Source: Pedococcus dokdonensis (GTDB lineage: Bacteria > Actinomycetota > Actinomycetes > Actinomycetales > Dermatophilaceae). From it: 64,000 nt of DNA. The first letter of the stretch is position 1. Every line of letters starts with the position of its first letter. Position numbers and translations under genes: made by a program. The stretch lies in the NCBI RefSeq assembly GCF_900104525.1, contig NZ_LT629711.1, forward strand, positions 1,674,001-1,738,000. Reading direction: 5' to 3'. Below the pieces are notes generated by a model. The model made no database searches. It saw only the letters and a program-made list of their open reading frames with translations, and was not told where the DNA came from. Positions 55,339 through 64,000 of this stretch are shown here, in pieces.

Positions 55339-56733
55339 ATGGGACTAGGGCTGAAGAGACACCAGCGCTCCTCGACCGCGCCGGTCCGCGGGCTTTCACC
55401 GTCGACGGCGGTTCCTCCACCCGCCGGCGAGCGGGGGCCCGACGCGCTCCGGGCCGTTCGACGTCTCAGGCTTCCAACGCACCGGGCCACGTCAGACGTG
55501 CTGGCCGGTGCCTACCCATTCCTCGCCGAAGCCGGTCTGGGCAACGAAGGTGTGTATGTCGGTCAGGACGCGTGGTCCGGTGGCGGATTCTGTTTCGACC
55601 CGTGGGAGCTCTACCGCCAAGGTGTCCTGACCAACCCCAACTGCCTGCTCGCGGGCGTCGTTGGGAAGGGCAAGTCCTGCCTCGCTAAGTCGCTTGCCAC
55701 TCGGTCCATCGCATTCGGCCGACGCGTGTACGTCCCCGGGGACCCCAAGGGTGAATGGTCTGTCGTGGCGCGCGCAGTCGGCGGAGCTGCGATTCAGCTC
55801 GGAGGGGGCACGCCCAATCGACTCAACCCGCTGGACCCTGGGCCGCGCCCAAACAGCCTGGCGAACGAACAGTGGGCTCAGCTCGTCCAGAGCAGACGTC
55901 GAGTGCTCCTCGGATGCCTTGCCGAGTCAGCGCTCGCCCGACCTCTCGCATCCGTCGAGCACACAGCACTCGACGCCGCCCTCCACGAAGCGATCGCCGG
56001 GGCCGATGTGCCGACGTTGCCCCGGGTCGTCGATGCTCTGCACTCCCCCACCGACGCAGTCCCTGGCGCAACCAAGGAAGAGCTCACCAGGGACGGACGC
56101 GACCTCGCCCACGCCCTGCGCCGCCTGGTGAAGGGCGACCTCGCCGGATTGTTCGACGGTCCCTCGACCGTCACCTTCGACCCCGCGCTGCCGATGATCT
56201 CGTTGGACCTCTCGCAGATTCAGGGTTCCGACCAGCTGATCGCCATGGTGATGACCTGCACCTCCGCGTGGATGGAGGCCGCCCTGACCGATGCAGAGGG
56301 CGGGCAACGCTGGGTGATCTACGACGAAGCCTGGCGCCTCATGCGCCAGCCCGCACTACTCGCACGAATGCAGTCCCAGTGGAAGCTCTCGCGCGGGCTC
56401 GGTATCGCGAACCTGCTCATCGTGCACCGGCTCTCTGACCTCGACGCGGTCGGCGACGCAGACTCCGAAGCACGCGCCCTGGCACGCGGGCTCCTTGGCG
56501 ACTGCTCCACCAAGATCGTCTACCAGCAGGAGGTCTCCGAGGCGTCGCGCACCGCCCGGGAACTTGGTCTGACCAGCGCAGAGCGGCAGCAGCTCCCCGA
56601 TCTTCAACAGGGAGAAGGACTCTGGCGAGTCGGACAACGCTCGTTCGTCGTGAGCCACGCAGTAACCACGAACGAGCTTGCCGCCTTCAACACCGATGTC
56701 CGCATGACCTCGCTTGCAAGGGATCGCTTCTGA
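55339..56733 (+). CDS. VirB4/TraE-like conjugation ATPase
   Basis: A 464-residue AAA-type ATPase. Walker A is LLAGVVGKGKSCLAKSLATR near residue 106-113, the next strand is GRRVYVPGDPKGEWSVVARA, and Walker B is QRWVIYDEAWRLMRQPALLA. A sensor region IANLLIVHRLSDLDAVGDAD follows. These are the motifs of VirB4/HerA-like proteins that energise type IV secretion. It lies 7 bases after the SCO6880-like gene. At this length it lacks the N-terminal VirB4 extension. No coupling protein follows. Confidence 0.9.
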   Translation: MGLGLKRHQRSSTAPVRGLSPSTAVPPPAGERGPDALRAVRRLRLPTHRATSDVLAGAYPFLAEAGLGNEGVYVGQDAWSGGGFCFDPWELYRQGVLTNPNCLLAGVVGKGKSCLAKSLATRSIAFGRRVYVPGDPKGEWSVVARAVGGAAIQLGGGTPNRLNPLDPGPRPNSLANEQWAQLVQSRRRVLLGCLAESALARPLASVEHTALDAALHEAIAGADVPTLPRVVDALHSPTDAVPGATKEELTRDGRDLAHALRRLVKGDLAGLFDGPSTVTFDPALPMISLDLSQIQGSDQLIAMVMTCTSAWMEAALTDAEGGQRWVIYDEAWRLMRQPALLARMQSQWKLSRGLGIANLLIVHRLSDLDAVGDADSEARALARGLLGDCSTKIVYQQEVSEASRTARELGLTSAERQQLPDLQQGEGLWRVGQRSFVVSHAVTTNELAAFNTDVRMTSLARDRF

Positions 56734-57128
56734 CCGATCCCCAGGAAGCAAGGTTCATGCCTGACACGTTTGCTCTCGTGCGACGTGCTTGCCCATCACC
56801 CTCGCGGACAGGGGTGCCCCCTTCGATTTCAATAGGACGCAGTGTCAGCGGCCCTGCATTTCCCGAGGGAGGAGCATCACACCGCCCACTTAGACGCACG
56901 GTCGAAGCGTCGCGACACGCTCCAACTCCGACCGGACGTAGCAGTGCATCAGTGAGTCGACCGCACGAGTCGGTCGGCTTCGCACTGGCGGCTAACGATC
57001 GGCCGACGGGCCAGAGAACCACGCGCCGTCGGTCGCCGACCGAATCCCCAGGGCCCCGCTCTATGATCACCCGCATGGCCGCGGTACGCGCAGACGCCTC
57101 GGGCCGCGAGAGACAAACAGGACCGGGC

Positions 57129-58283
57129 ATGGGGTATCGCAGATTCACGACCGCCGAGTATTCGAGGCTGAGGAACCAGCACAACATCATGGTGCTGGTG
57201 GGCAATGGCTTCGACATCCAAGTCACTCGGCGCTACGAGTCCCGCTTCTCGCCCCGCTACCCAGCCTTCTACCACTACCTCCTGTCTCGCGACTTCGACT
57301 CCTCAAACCTTGTCGTCCGGCAGATGGCTACCGCCAAAGAGGAGGGTCGGGAGAACTGGAGTGACGTCGAAGCAGCGATCGGGCGCCTCATCACAATTGA
57401 GGGTGGCTGGCACTCGGCTGACGCCGTCTACGAGGCGATCCTCGCCATCCAGGCAGCATTCTCGGAGTACCTGGAGCTCGTCGCTCCGCCCGACCTGCTC
57501 GCCCGCGTCGGCAAGGACTCAGCGCAGGGCTCATTGGCCGTGAAATCAATGGCGGACTTCATCGGGGACGTCGCGAGCCGGTCTCCGACCTTCGGTTCCT
57601 TCGCCTTCCCCGGCGATACCGACCATTACGACCTGTTCAACTACCTGTTCGTCAACTTCAATTACACACCTCTGCTCGACGATTACGTCTTCCGCGACGC
57701 CCAGCAGTTCCGACCACAAGCGCACAAGTATGCCGACCGGAACTTCCAGTTCAGGCCCAACCCAACTAATCATCCCGACGGGTCTGGAAACCACGAGACA
57801 AGTTGGTCGAGCTACGTCCGCAGTGAGGTCATTCATCCTCACGGAGAGCAGCCGATTCCGCGGTCGCTGCTGTTCGGGATCGACGCACCTGACAACCTTG
57901 CCCCAGGCATCGACCCTCATCGGCAACTCATGAAGCCGTACTGGGCCATGAACAGAATCGAGTACGGCCACCTGTTCTGCGACACTCGGCTGTTCATCAT
58001 CTTCGGTTGCTCGCTTGGCGAATCGGACGGCTGGTGGTGGCGACGCGTCTACGAAGCGCTAAACCGCCAGACCGAGGACGGAACGCCCCAGAGCGAACTC
58101 ATCATTTACTGGTGGAGCCCCGTAGCCAACCCTGCCGCCAGGGACGAGATACTCGAAACCTTCTTCGCGGGCGTCGGGCGAGGCTCGGACGAACACGAAC
58201 ACGAGCGCGTGAGCGTTGGGGACCGGATCCAGGTCGTGCCTTACACCGACGAGAGGCCGCCGGCCTTCCTCGCCACACCCTAA
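57129..58283 (+). CDS. AbiH-family abortive-infection protein
   Basis: A 384-residue protein of the AbiH phage-resistance family. The N-terminus has the diagnostic NIMVLVGNGFDIQVTRRYES, then FNYLFVNFNYTPLLDDYVFR, EVIHPHGEQPIPRSLLFGID and a LFIIFGCSLGESDGWWWRRV segment near the end, all matching the family layout. AbiH in lactococci blocks phage growth by an unknown mechanism. ATG 57129 follows an AGGA sequence; ATG 57063 is an in-frame alternative. It lies about 400 bases after the conjugation ATPase, where the coupling protein would be expected. Confidence 0.9.
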   Translation: MGYRRFTTAEYSRLRNQHNIMVLVGNGFDIQVTRRYESRFSPRYPAFYHYLLSRDFDSSNLVVRQMATAKEEGRENWSDVEAAIGRLITIEGGWHSADAVYEAILAIQAAFSEYLELVAPPDLLARVGKDSAQGSLAVKSMADFIGDVASRSPTFGSFAFPGDTDHYDLFNYLFVNFNYTPLLDDYVFRDAQQFRPQAHKYADRNFQFRPNPTNHPDGSGNHETSWSSYVRSEVIHPHGEQPIPRSLLFGIDAPDNLAPGIDPHRQLMKPYWAMNRIEYGHLFCDTRLFIIFGCSLGESDGWWWRRVYEALNRQTEDGTPQSELIIYWWSPVANPAARDEILETFFAGVGRGSDEHEHERVSVGDRIQVVPYTDERPPAFLATP

Positions 58284-58303
58284 GGTCGACGGTGATGCTC
58301 AGA

Positions 58304-58331
58304 GACCGCGGAACTGGGTCGTACCGCGGTC
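58304..58331. terminator. hairpin between the convergent AbiH and kinase genes
   Basis: GACCGCGG at 58304-58311 pairs with CCGCGGTC at 58324-58331 (8 bp, perfect, 12-base loop). It is 21 bases past the AbiH stop and suits a bidirectional terminator. Confidence 0.5.
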
Positions 58332-58429
58332 AGCTGGGCGGCCCTGCTCCTCGGTCGGGATATTTGATCGGTTCACTGCCACCGTTGCTTGAGGACCACA
58401 CGACCAGCCAGCTCCGAGAGCTCAGCGCG

Positions 58430-59599
58430 CTACGCGGTCGTCTGAATGGGAGAAGCATCCAGCTTCTCGACATCGGCTATCAGTTCGGTGACGGCTTGGT
58501 AGCGCTGGCCGACGTCGTTGACGGCGCATTTGTGGATGATGCGGCCCACCTCGTCCGTCGCCGGCGGAAGAGATTCTCGGCCAGTGAAGATGTAGGCGAG
58601 GACGTGCCCGATGGCGTATATCTCGTTCACAACCCCGTAGTCCTTGAAGCTGCTAAGGGTGGGATCGCGAACGGTCCCCTTCATCTCGGTCTGCGTCCGA
58701 GTGAACTCGCTTGTCTGGTCCTTCACCAGTCCGAAGTCCGAGAGCTTGACCAGGACAGCGCCAGAGTCGAAGACCTTCAACAGGATGTTTTGAAGGCTGA
58801 CGTCACGGTGAAGCAGACTTTCGTGATGCAGGTAGTTCACACCGTAGAGGAACTGCAACGCAATGCGCTTTCGCGCGGCGAAGGGCATGGTGCCATTCTT
58901 CTTGCGTATGTAATCGCGCAGGGTGGTGTCGCAGAACTCCATGCGGTACTCGTTGCGGACGTCGTCGTAGCGATAGACCTCCACCACGTATGGGAAGCTC
59001 AGCCTTTTGAGGACCGCGAACTCCTGCTTGAAGCGTTCGAGGTCTCGTTCGTCTAGGTCTCTCTTCGCCCGCTTGACAGCGAAGTTGATGCCGTAGTCAG
59101 GGTCGAGGTAGGAGTAAACGTGGGCGAAGGACCCGCTGCCCACCATCTTCAACTCCACGGACTCGTCATGCTTCTTCAGCTTGACGTGCTTTGCCGCATG
59201 GACGAATACCGGTTCGTAGGCAATGACCTCGATGGGTGCGAAGTCGTCAGGCACGACACTGCCGCCACTCGGGGAAAGCCAGGGCCGGCAACGCTCCAGT
59301 GCATCCTGGTAGATGTCGGCAAACTCGACCTCCACCCCGGCGCGCCGCAAAGTGTGGAGGTCGGTCTTGATCTCTTGGATAAGGGATAGGAGGGCACGGC
59401 TGTTGTCAGCCCAATAGTGGTGGGTGGTCTCGGCCCGTCCGTTGACATCGGTGAAGTGCTCGTTCAGCCGTTCGTGGAGGACCGCGAACATGTGACCCCA
59501 CTCAGGGTCGTCATATAGGCGATCAAATGCTCGTGACGAGGGCACCGCCTCGTACTTCTCCCGTAGATCCGTCAGCATCAACTCGACCGGATTGGCCAT
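58430..59599 (-). CDS. eukaryotic-like Ser/Thr protein kinase with an unknown N-terminal domain
   Basis: A 389-residue soluble kinase. Residues 1-140 are helical and acidic with no recognised motif. The kinase core runs from the Gly-loop GSGSFAHV (154-161) through Lys176 (FAVKRAKR), HRDVSLQN (His264, Asp266, Asn271) to DFG (288-290), so all catalytic residues are present. It lacks the membrane helix and PASTA repeats of actinobacterial housekeeping kinases. AAAGGGGA precedes ATG 59599. The gene is next to AbiH and a STAND-like protein, which fits the defence-island kinases that act in phage resistance. That role is inferred. Confidence 0.9.
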   Translation of the reverse strand: MANPVELMLTDLREKYEAVPSSRAFDRLYDDPEWGHMFAVLHERLNEHFTDVNGRAETTHHYWADNSRALLSLIQEIKTDLHTLRRAGVEVEFADIYQDALERCRPWLSPSGGSVVPDDFAPIEVIAYEPVFVHAAKHVKLKKHDESVELKMVGSGSFAHVYSYLDPDYGINFAVKRAKRDLDERDLERFKQEFAVLKRLSFPYVVEVYRYDDVRNEYRMEFCDTTLRDYIRKKNGTMPFAARKRIALQFLYGVNYLHHESLLHRDVSLQNILLKVFDSGAVLVKLSDFGLVKDQTSEFTRTQTEMKGTVRDPTLSSFKDYGVVNEIYAIGHVLAYIFTGRESLPPATDEVGRIIHKCAVNDVGQRYQAVTELIADVEKLDASPIQTTA

Positions 59600-59722
59600 C
59601 GGATTCCCCTTTCAGAGGGAAACCCTATGCCCCGTCCGATCTCGGCACGACGACTTCCGAGTGACTTCGGGCCAACCTTGCGCGCCCGACTGCCCGACCG
59701 CCGTTCGTACCTCGGAACCCGC

Positions 59723-60927
59723 GATGAGACGCCGTCCCCGCGAATGTACGTCGCCGTGGCTGCTTCCTGGGTGGACCTGCGACGCTCCTATGCTTCGTCA
59801 AGCAGTTGCTGCCCCGCTTTCAAGTAGGCGGTAGAGGTCGCGTGCGACGTAGCGGGCAAGGCAGCGTTTGATCTCTCGGCCCGTCTTGCCTTCGGCAGTA
59901 CGGCGAGCGACGTAGTCGCGGGTGGCGGGTTGGTACTGGATTCGGATCTGGACCACGGTGTGCAGTGCGTTGTTGAGCTGGCGGTCGCCGTAGCGGTTCA
60001 GCCGGTACCGGGTGGTGACTTGGCCGCTGTTGGCGGGGATCGGTGCCACGCCGGCGAGCATCGCGAACGCGGCCTCGGAGTGGATCCGGCCTGGGTGGGA
60101 CCAGGCGCACAACACCGTGGCGGCCACGATCGGTCCGACGCCGAACTCCTGGAGCAGGTCAGGGCGCCAGCTGCGGATGATGGCCAGCATCGCTTTCTGC
60201 AGCTCTCGTGCCTCTTTCAGCATCGCGTGCGCGCGACGAGCCAAGGTCCGCAACGCCACCACGGTGCTGGTCGTCTCGGTGTCCCAGGCAGCGTGCACGC
60301 GCAGGTTCGCGGCGGTGTTGAGCATCGTGGCGAGCTTCTGACGACGGAACCTGACTCGGATAGGTTCGGGTGCTGCAATGACCAGGCTGAATACCTGCAG
60401 CTGGGCCTCGGTGGAGGCATTGATCGCTGAGCGGCGAGCAGCCAAGAGCACTGACAATGCTTGGCGTTCGCCTCCGGTGCGCGGAGTTCCCAACCGCGGT
60501 CGCGCCATCGCCTCACGCGCAGCTCGGATCGCATCAAGAGGATCCGACTTCGCGCCGTTGCGACGCGCAGCCCGCTTCGGGCGATCCAGCTCAATGACGA
60601 TCTCCGACATCTCCAGCAGGTGACGGCTCAGACCGGCGCCGTGACCACTGGTCCCCTCGATCGCCCAGGCCCGCAGCATCGGGTGGTTGTTGGCGAACTC
60701 CACCAGTTCGGCGTAGCCCTCGACCGTCGCTTCGACGGTGATCTCGTCGAGGACACCGCCAGTCGCAGCATCGACCACGGCCGCGGAGTGGGTGTGGACG
60801 TGGGTGTCGACGCCGATGACGACATCGACCACCTCGCGCAGATCGGTCAGACTGTTCATGCGTTCTCTCCTTCGCTGGACGGGACGTGGTTCCGGTCCGG
60901 GACGAAGGCTCGGCAGGACTGTGATGA
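59723..60927. mobile_element. IS110-family insertion sequence, ends approximate
   Basis: The octamer GATGAGAC occurs at about 59,723 on the left of the transposase and again at about 60,920 on the right. IS110 elements lack long inverted repeats and often keep a short direct repeat or target core at both ends, so this pair may mark its borders. Ends must be checked against empty sites; the non-coding end beyond the transposase start may extend to about 61,100 instead. Confidence 0.4.
59798..60859 (-). CDS. IS110-family transposase
   Basis: A full-length 353-residue DEDD transposase. The N-terminal RuvC-like domain has VIGVDTHVHTHSAAVVDAAT (first Asp), AIEGTSGHGAGLSRHLLEMS (Glu) and KRAARRNGAKSDPLDAIRAA (last two acidic residues). 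The C-terminal Tnp2 part reads FGVGPIVAATVLCAWSHPGR and FAMLAGVAPIPANSGQVTTR with a Ser in the expected area. These recombinases move as circles and are guided by a structured RNA (bridge RNA) from the element. ATG 60859 is clear. The element appears intact. Confidence 0.93.
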   Translation of the reverse strand: MNSLTDLREVVDVVIGVDTHVHTHSAAVVDAATGGVLDEITVEATVEGYAELVEFANNHPMLRAWAIEGTSGHGAGLSRHLLEMSEIVIELDRPKRAARRNGAKSDPLDAIRAAREAMARPRLGTPRTGGERQALSVLLAARRSAINASTEAQLQVFSLVIAAPEPIRVRFRRQKLATMLNTAANLRVHAAWDTETTSTVVALRTLARRAHAMLKEARELQKAMLAIIRSWRPDLLQEFGVGPIVAATVLCAWSHPGRIHSEAAFAMLAGVAPIPANSGQVTTRYRLNRYGDRQLNNALHTVVQIRIQYQPATRDYVARRTAEGKTGREIKRCLARYVARDLYRLLESGAATA

Positions 60928-61323
60928 GACACATCCGGCGCCGCTAACGCCGGGTGGTCAAGCTCCTGATCAGGCCAGCTCCTCCAACCGGGCCGGGGCC
61001 GGTGACCACGAGCGGACAGGTCGCAGCATGGCACAAAGCCAGTTACACCGGGGGTCACACCCGCGGTCACCAACCACAGCCCAGCACCTTCAGGCTGCGT
61101 TGGCGATCCTCACAGTCACACCGCCGCGTCTGCTCGCCCACAATGACCGGGGACTGCCGATTCCTAGTTCCGCCCGCGTGTCACGCTGCCGCCCTGCGTC
61201 GATCAAGGGATCTGGCGTCAGAGTCGTTCGCCGAGTACTGCCCATGCCGAGAGCGACTTTCGTCACGGCTGTCGCCTGACCCTGTCGGCTAGCGCCGAGG
61301 CTCGGTCGTGTGCCTGGTCGGCT
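60860..61323. other. 464 bases upstream of the IS110 transposase, structured
   Basis: No protein gene is recognised. The first 240 bases hold several hairpins, among them CCGGCGCCGCTAACGCCGG at about 60,934 and CCGGGCCGGGGCCGG further on. IS110-group elements carry their guide RNA between the left end and the transposase, so this is where it would lie. Confidence 0.4.
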
Positions 61324-64000
61324 TCATTGCTTCGAAGGCGAACGCGGCACAGTTCTGACGACGAGAGCGGTCAAGTCGGAGTCGGGGAAAGAAGGTGTTC
61401 CTGCCGCCTGATCGACAAGGGACGTTAGCGCGATGCGTCGCTCGTAGTACAGGAATGAGGCCGAGGGGATCTCTGCGTCGCGCGCCAGTCGTTCCCACAC
61501 CTGCGGCGCGCCATGGCCAGCCGTACGGTCGAATGCACGACAAATGGGCTCTAGGTCGTTGTTCTCGACCCCAGCTATCAGCGCCGCTCGGACCAGGGCA
61601 GCGAGCGGCTCGGTCGACTCGTTGCACCGGATGAATGAGACCCACTCCTCGTCGTAGGCCCGAGGGTGGCGCGTAATGGTTGAGGGATCCTCCGCCACCA
61701 CCGCGAGCAGGCGTCGCTCGGCGTCGCAATCGCCCAGGCGCACAAGGACGGGATCCACCCACGCGGCACCGGGGTGCGCACCACCCCAATCTCTGACGTG
61801 CTGTACGCCCACACGTTCCGCTACGGCCAAAGCAGCAGCCATCTGCTCACCGAGGCGCACCTGGTCCACGTCGAGTGCTCCCAGGACGCGATCGCCGAGC
61901 TGCGGGGTCCACGGACCGGGGAGCACATCGACTAGGCGCCGCAACCGAGCAGAGGTCATGTCCGAGAGGCTTGGCGCCACAAGGTCGTGCGCAGCCGGGC
62001 TCCAATTCTTGGCAAGCCAAGGCTCAAGATCGCGATCCGTCCAGTCGAGAAGGAAGGTGAACAGCTGAGCGCACTCCCCCGGATCAAGAGCCCGATCCTG
62101 CTCCGCACTGACCAACAGCCCCCGGGTGACCGACATCGACGCTGACTGCGTGACAGGGTCGAATGCAGTGGCGACGCGGTCGTCCGCAAAGACGTCAGCC
62201 AAATCAGGAGCAGGGAGTGCCGCAGCGGAACCACGAAGTAGGTGCACCTGGCGCTCTACACGGCGTCCCGTATGGCGCGCCACGGGCCATGGTGCGGGAT
62301 TGCGCCAGCGCTCAAGTGTCCGCTCGAGGATCGGCACCATGAATGTCGCCGAACTCAGGTCAAGCCCAGGGCCTTCAGGAGGCAGCCCGAGGGCGGCCAA
62401 CGACGGGGTGTCCGGCTTTCGGAGCTGTTCGAGGACAGCGCTGACCTGTTCCTCGTTCAGCGCACCGATGAGTCGCCAACCGACCCCAAGATCGCGCTCT
62501 TCGCTCACTGAGTGGGTCAGCAATGTGAGGATGGAGGCGACAGGGTCTTGGGCGAGGATGTCGGCGGCGTCATCGGCCCAGCGTGATTCTTGGTCGTCAC
62601 GCAGAGCGACAATGTGCGCGAGCGCGACGACGTCATCGCGCGGCCACGGGTCTCTAGGTCCCGCGCCGCGGTCCTCGGTGAGCTCGTCGTAGAGGATGGT
62701 GTCGAACGGCTCACTGTCGCGCAGGATCTCCAGGAGCTTGCTTCGGTCAAACCGACGGGTTAGGCACATCATGGCGTGCTGCCGCGCCTTGCCGGAGGCT
62801 GACTGAGCGATCTCGATGCTGCGGCCCTCGGGAGCCAGATCGACAGCGACGCCGATCAGAGTCTCGGTGGCCATATCGTCGCGGTCGTGGTGCAGCGCCT
62901 GATCTGCCATGTCCTCGATGTAGGCGTTGAAGAGGTCCGCGTGCTCATCCAGGTTGTTGAAGAGCGTCTCGAGGCTCCAGCCGGCGGCGGCTGCGCGCCG
63001 GCGTACGACCGGGTCGGGGTCGCGCACTGCGCGAGCAAGCGCAGGAAGCAGTTCATCGAGGGGCAGGACGAGGAGGGCAACGTCGACAGCGTTGCCCCTC
63101 GTTGTGCGCTCGTCGTCGATGAGTGCAGCCCTGATCTTGTCACCGAAGCCGGGTGGAACGCCCGCATGCAACAGACGTGCGAGCGCATACGAATCGCCTG
63201 TTCCGTTGCCGATGGTCGCTCGTCGCTCGAACCAGACGCGGCGGGCGAGGTACGTGCCCCAGATCAGATCGACGGCGGCCGCGCGCTGCTCGGAGGTTGC
63301 GTCCGTCCTTGTACCACGAGCAGCCAGGGTCGAGTCGTACTTCGCGACCGTCTCGACCCAGGACGGATCGGTGGCCGCCGGAAGAAGCAGTTCGATGACG
63401 TTCACCCACGTGGACTGCACAGCTCGAACCGGGTTGCCGTCGGTGTCGGGCTCATCAAGCTCGACGAGAACGCGTTTGCGGAGAAGGGCAAGACCAGCCT
63501 CGCCCGCATCCAGCAGCGCTCGCGCGGCACGGGCCTCCTTCATGACGTTGGCCGGGAAGCGAACGACACCTTCGGCGTCACGCAGCAGCGCTCGAGAGAC
63601 GAGTTCACCGATGGTCTGCTCGTCTGGCTCGATTCCGTCCAGGTCGCGGTGCAGGTCGGACGCGACGAGTCCCGCGACGGTCACCGATGTGACGCCAGCG
63701 AGCTGCATCGCCAGTGCGAGGCGGTCGAGCCAGACTCGGACATCATCGGCGCTAGCTTCGATGCGCGTGTCAGAGCCGAGGCGCTCGTCGGCCATCGAGC
63801 AGATCAGCTCGAGAGCGGTCTTCGGCAGGGGTACGCCAGTGAAGACGCGGCCGACCGCCGCCGCGGCGTAGATCGGCACTTGAATCAGCTCACCGATGTC
63901 GCCGGTGTCGGGCAGCGCTGCCTGAAGCTGGTCGGGACTCACACCACGCGCGGTCGCGTACTCGTTGACCCAGGTCATGTCGGTCATGGGGGTCCAGCGA
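61324..64000 (-). CDS. large HEAT-repeat-like protein, probable STAND NTPase C-terminal part
   Basis: At least 887 residues; the frame stays open to the window edge and ATG 63987 has no ribosome-binding site, so the true start is probably outside. The first 200 residues look like the helical and winged-helix region after a NACHT/NB-ARC ATPase (DIGELIQVPIYAAAAVGRVF, ADERLGSDTRIEASADDVRV, LRDAEGVVRFPANVMKEARA). The rest is a long helical solenoid with HEAT-like pairs (LPALARAVRDPDPVVRRRAA, IGALNEEQVSAVLEQLRKPD). Such sensors act in phage defence. The ATPase domain itself is not in view, so the class is inferred. Confidence 0.65.
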   Translation of the reverse strand, partial: RWTPMTDMTWVNEYATARGVSPDQLQAALPDTGDIGELIQVPIYAAAAVGRVFTGVPLPKTALELICSMADERLGSDTRIEASADDVRVWLDRLALAMQLAGVTSVTVAGLVASDLHRDLDGIEPDEQTIGELVSRALLRDAEGVVRFPANVMKEARAARALLDAGEAGLALLRKRVLVELDEPDTDGNPVRAVQSTWVNVIELLLPAATDPSWVETVAKYDSTLAARGTRTDATSEQRAAAVDLIWGTYLARRVWFERRATIGNGTGDSYALARLLHAGVPPGFGDKIRAALIDDERTTRGNAVDVALLVLPLDELLPALARAVRDPDPVVRRRAAAAGWSLETLFNNLDEHADLFNAYIEDMADQALHHDRDDMATETLIGVAVDLAPEGRSIEIAQSASGKARQHAMMCLTRRFDRSKLLEILRDSEPFDTILYDELTEDRGAGPRDPWPRDDVVALAHIVALRDDQESRWADDAADILAQDPVASILTLLTHSVSEERDLGVGWRLIGALNEEQVSAVLEQLRKPDTPSLAALGLPPEGPGLDLSSATFMVPILERTLERWRNPAPWPVARHTGRRVERQVHLLRGSAAALPAPDLADVFADDRVATAFDPVTQSASMSVTRGLLVSAEQDRALDPGECAQLFTFLLDWTDRDLEPWLAKNWSPAAHDLVAPSLSDMTSARLRRLVDVLPGPWTPQLGDRVLGALDVDQVRLGEQMAAALAVAERVGVQHVRDWGGAHPGAAWVDPVLVRLGDCDAERRLLAVVAEDPSTITRHPRAYDEEWVSFIRCNESTEPLAALVRAALIAGVENNDLEPICRAFDRTAGHGAPQVWERLARDAEIPSASFLYYERRIALTSLVDQAAGTPSFPDSDLTALVVRTVPRSPSKQ

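Noticed and set aside
56757..57128. N-terminal extension of the AbiH frame
   Set aside because: The extra 124 residues are low-complexity and lack homology; family similarity begins just after ATG 57129.

Overview
The window is very GC-rich, with actinobacterial codon use, many GTG/TTG starts and Shine-Dalgarno sequences, and actinobacterial families (a mycothiol-type DinB-fold protein, MMPL exporters, SCO6880-type conjugation proteins, F420/FMN luciferase-like enzymes). It is best read as a chromosomal segment of a high-GC actinobacterium, perhaps a relative of the Intrasporangiaceae. The family-level placement is inference.

Bases 1-20,100 look like core chromosome: an SDR/acyl-CoA dehydrogenase pair facing a TetR regulator across a palindromic operator, an ABC exporter pair, a NarL-type two-component system, a luciferase-like oxidoreductase, ettA, an ssb paralogue, two coupled dynamin/Era-like GTPases, thpR, an M20 amidohydrolase, a PrsW-type membrane protease, orn, a methyltransferase, a CopC-like protein, and tRNA-Arg, tRNA-His and tRNA-Lys. 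At three genes here (ettA, the second GTPase, thpR) a short tandem repeat sits exactly on the stop codon.

From 20,103 to the right edge the sequence is an integrated island. A tyrosine recombinase ends directly against the encoded CCA of tRNA-Lys and is followed by an excisionase-like gene. The recombinase carries an XRE-like helix-turn-helix inserted inside its catalytic domain. Bases 21.8-42.7 kb are a mosaic of drug/lipid exporters (DHA2 MFS, two MMPL), their MarR/TetR/HxlR regulators, DoxX, a peroxiredoxin, a thioesterase, and several relics (IS630, IS481-like, a Crp-type domain, an MFS tail, a TetR tail, a frameshifted PAP2). Dispersed in it are three related small membrane-protein genes, each preceded by the same 35-nt upstream element.

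Bases 42.7-56.7 kb are a conjugation module: a MobF relaxase/helicase with a candidate oriT hairpin upstream, a frameshifted NERD protein, a divergent XRE regulator, and a type IV secretion operon (NlpC/P60 lytic enzyme, small membrane subunit, TrbL-like channel, SCO6880-like protein, VirB4-like ATPase). No VirD4-type coupling protein is visible. In its place, 57.1-64 kb holds defence-type genes: AbiH, a protein kinase with an unknown N-terminal domain, an intact IS110 element and a large helical protein that resembles the C-terminal part of a STAND NTPase and is probably cut by the window edge. No CRISPR array or rRNA gene was seen.
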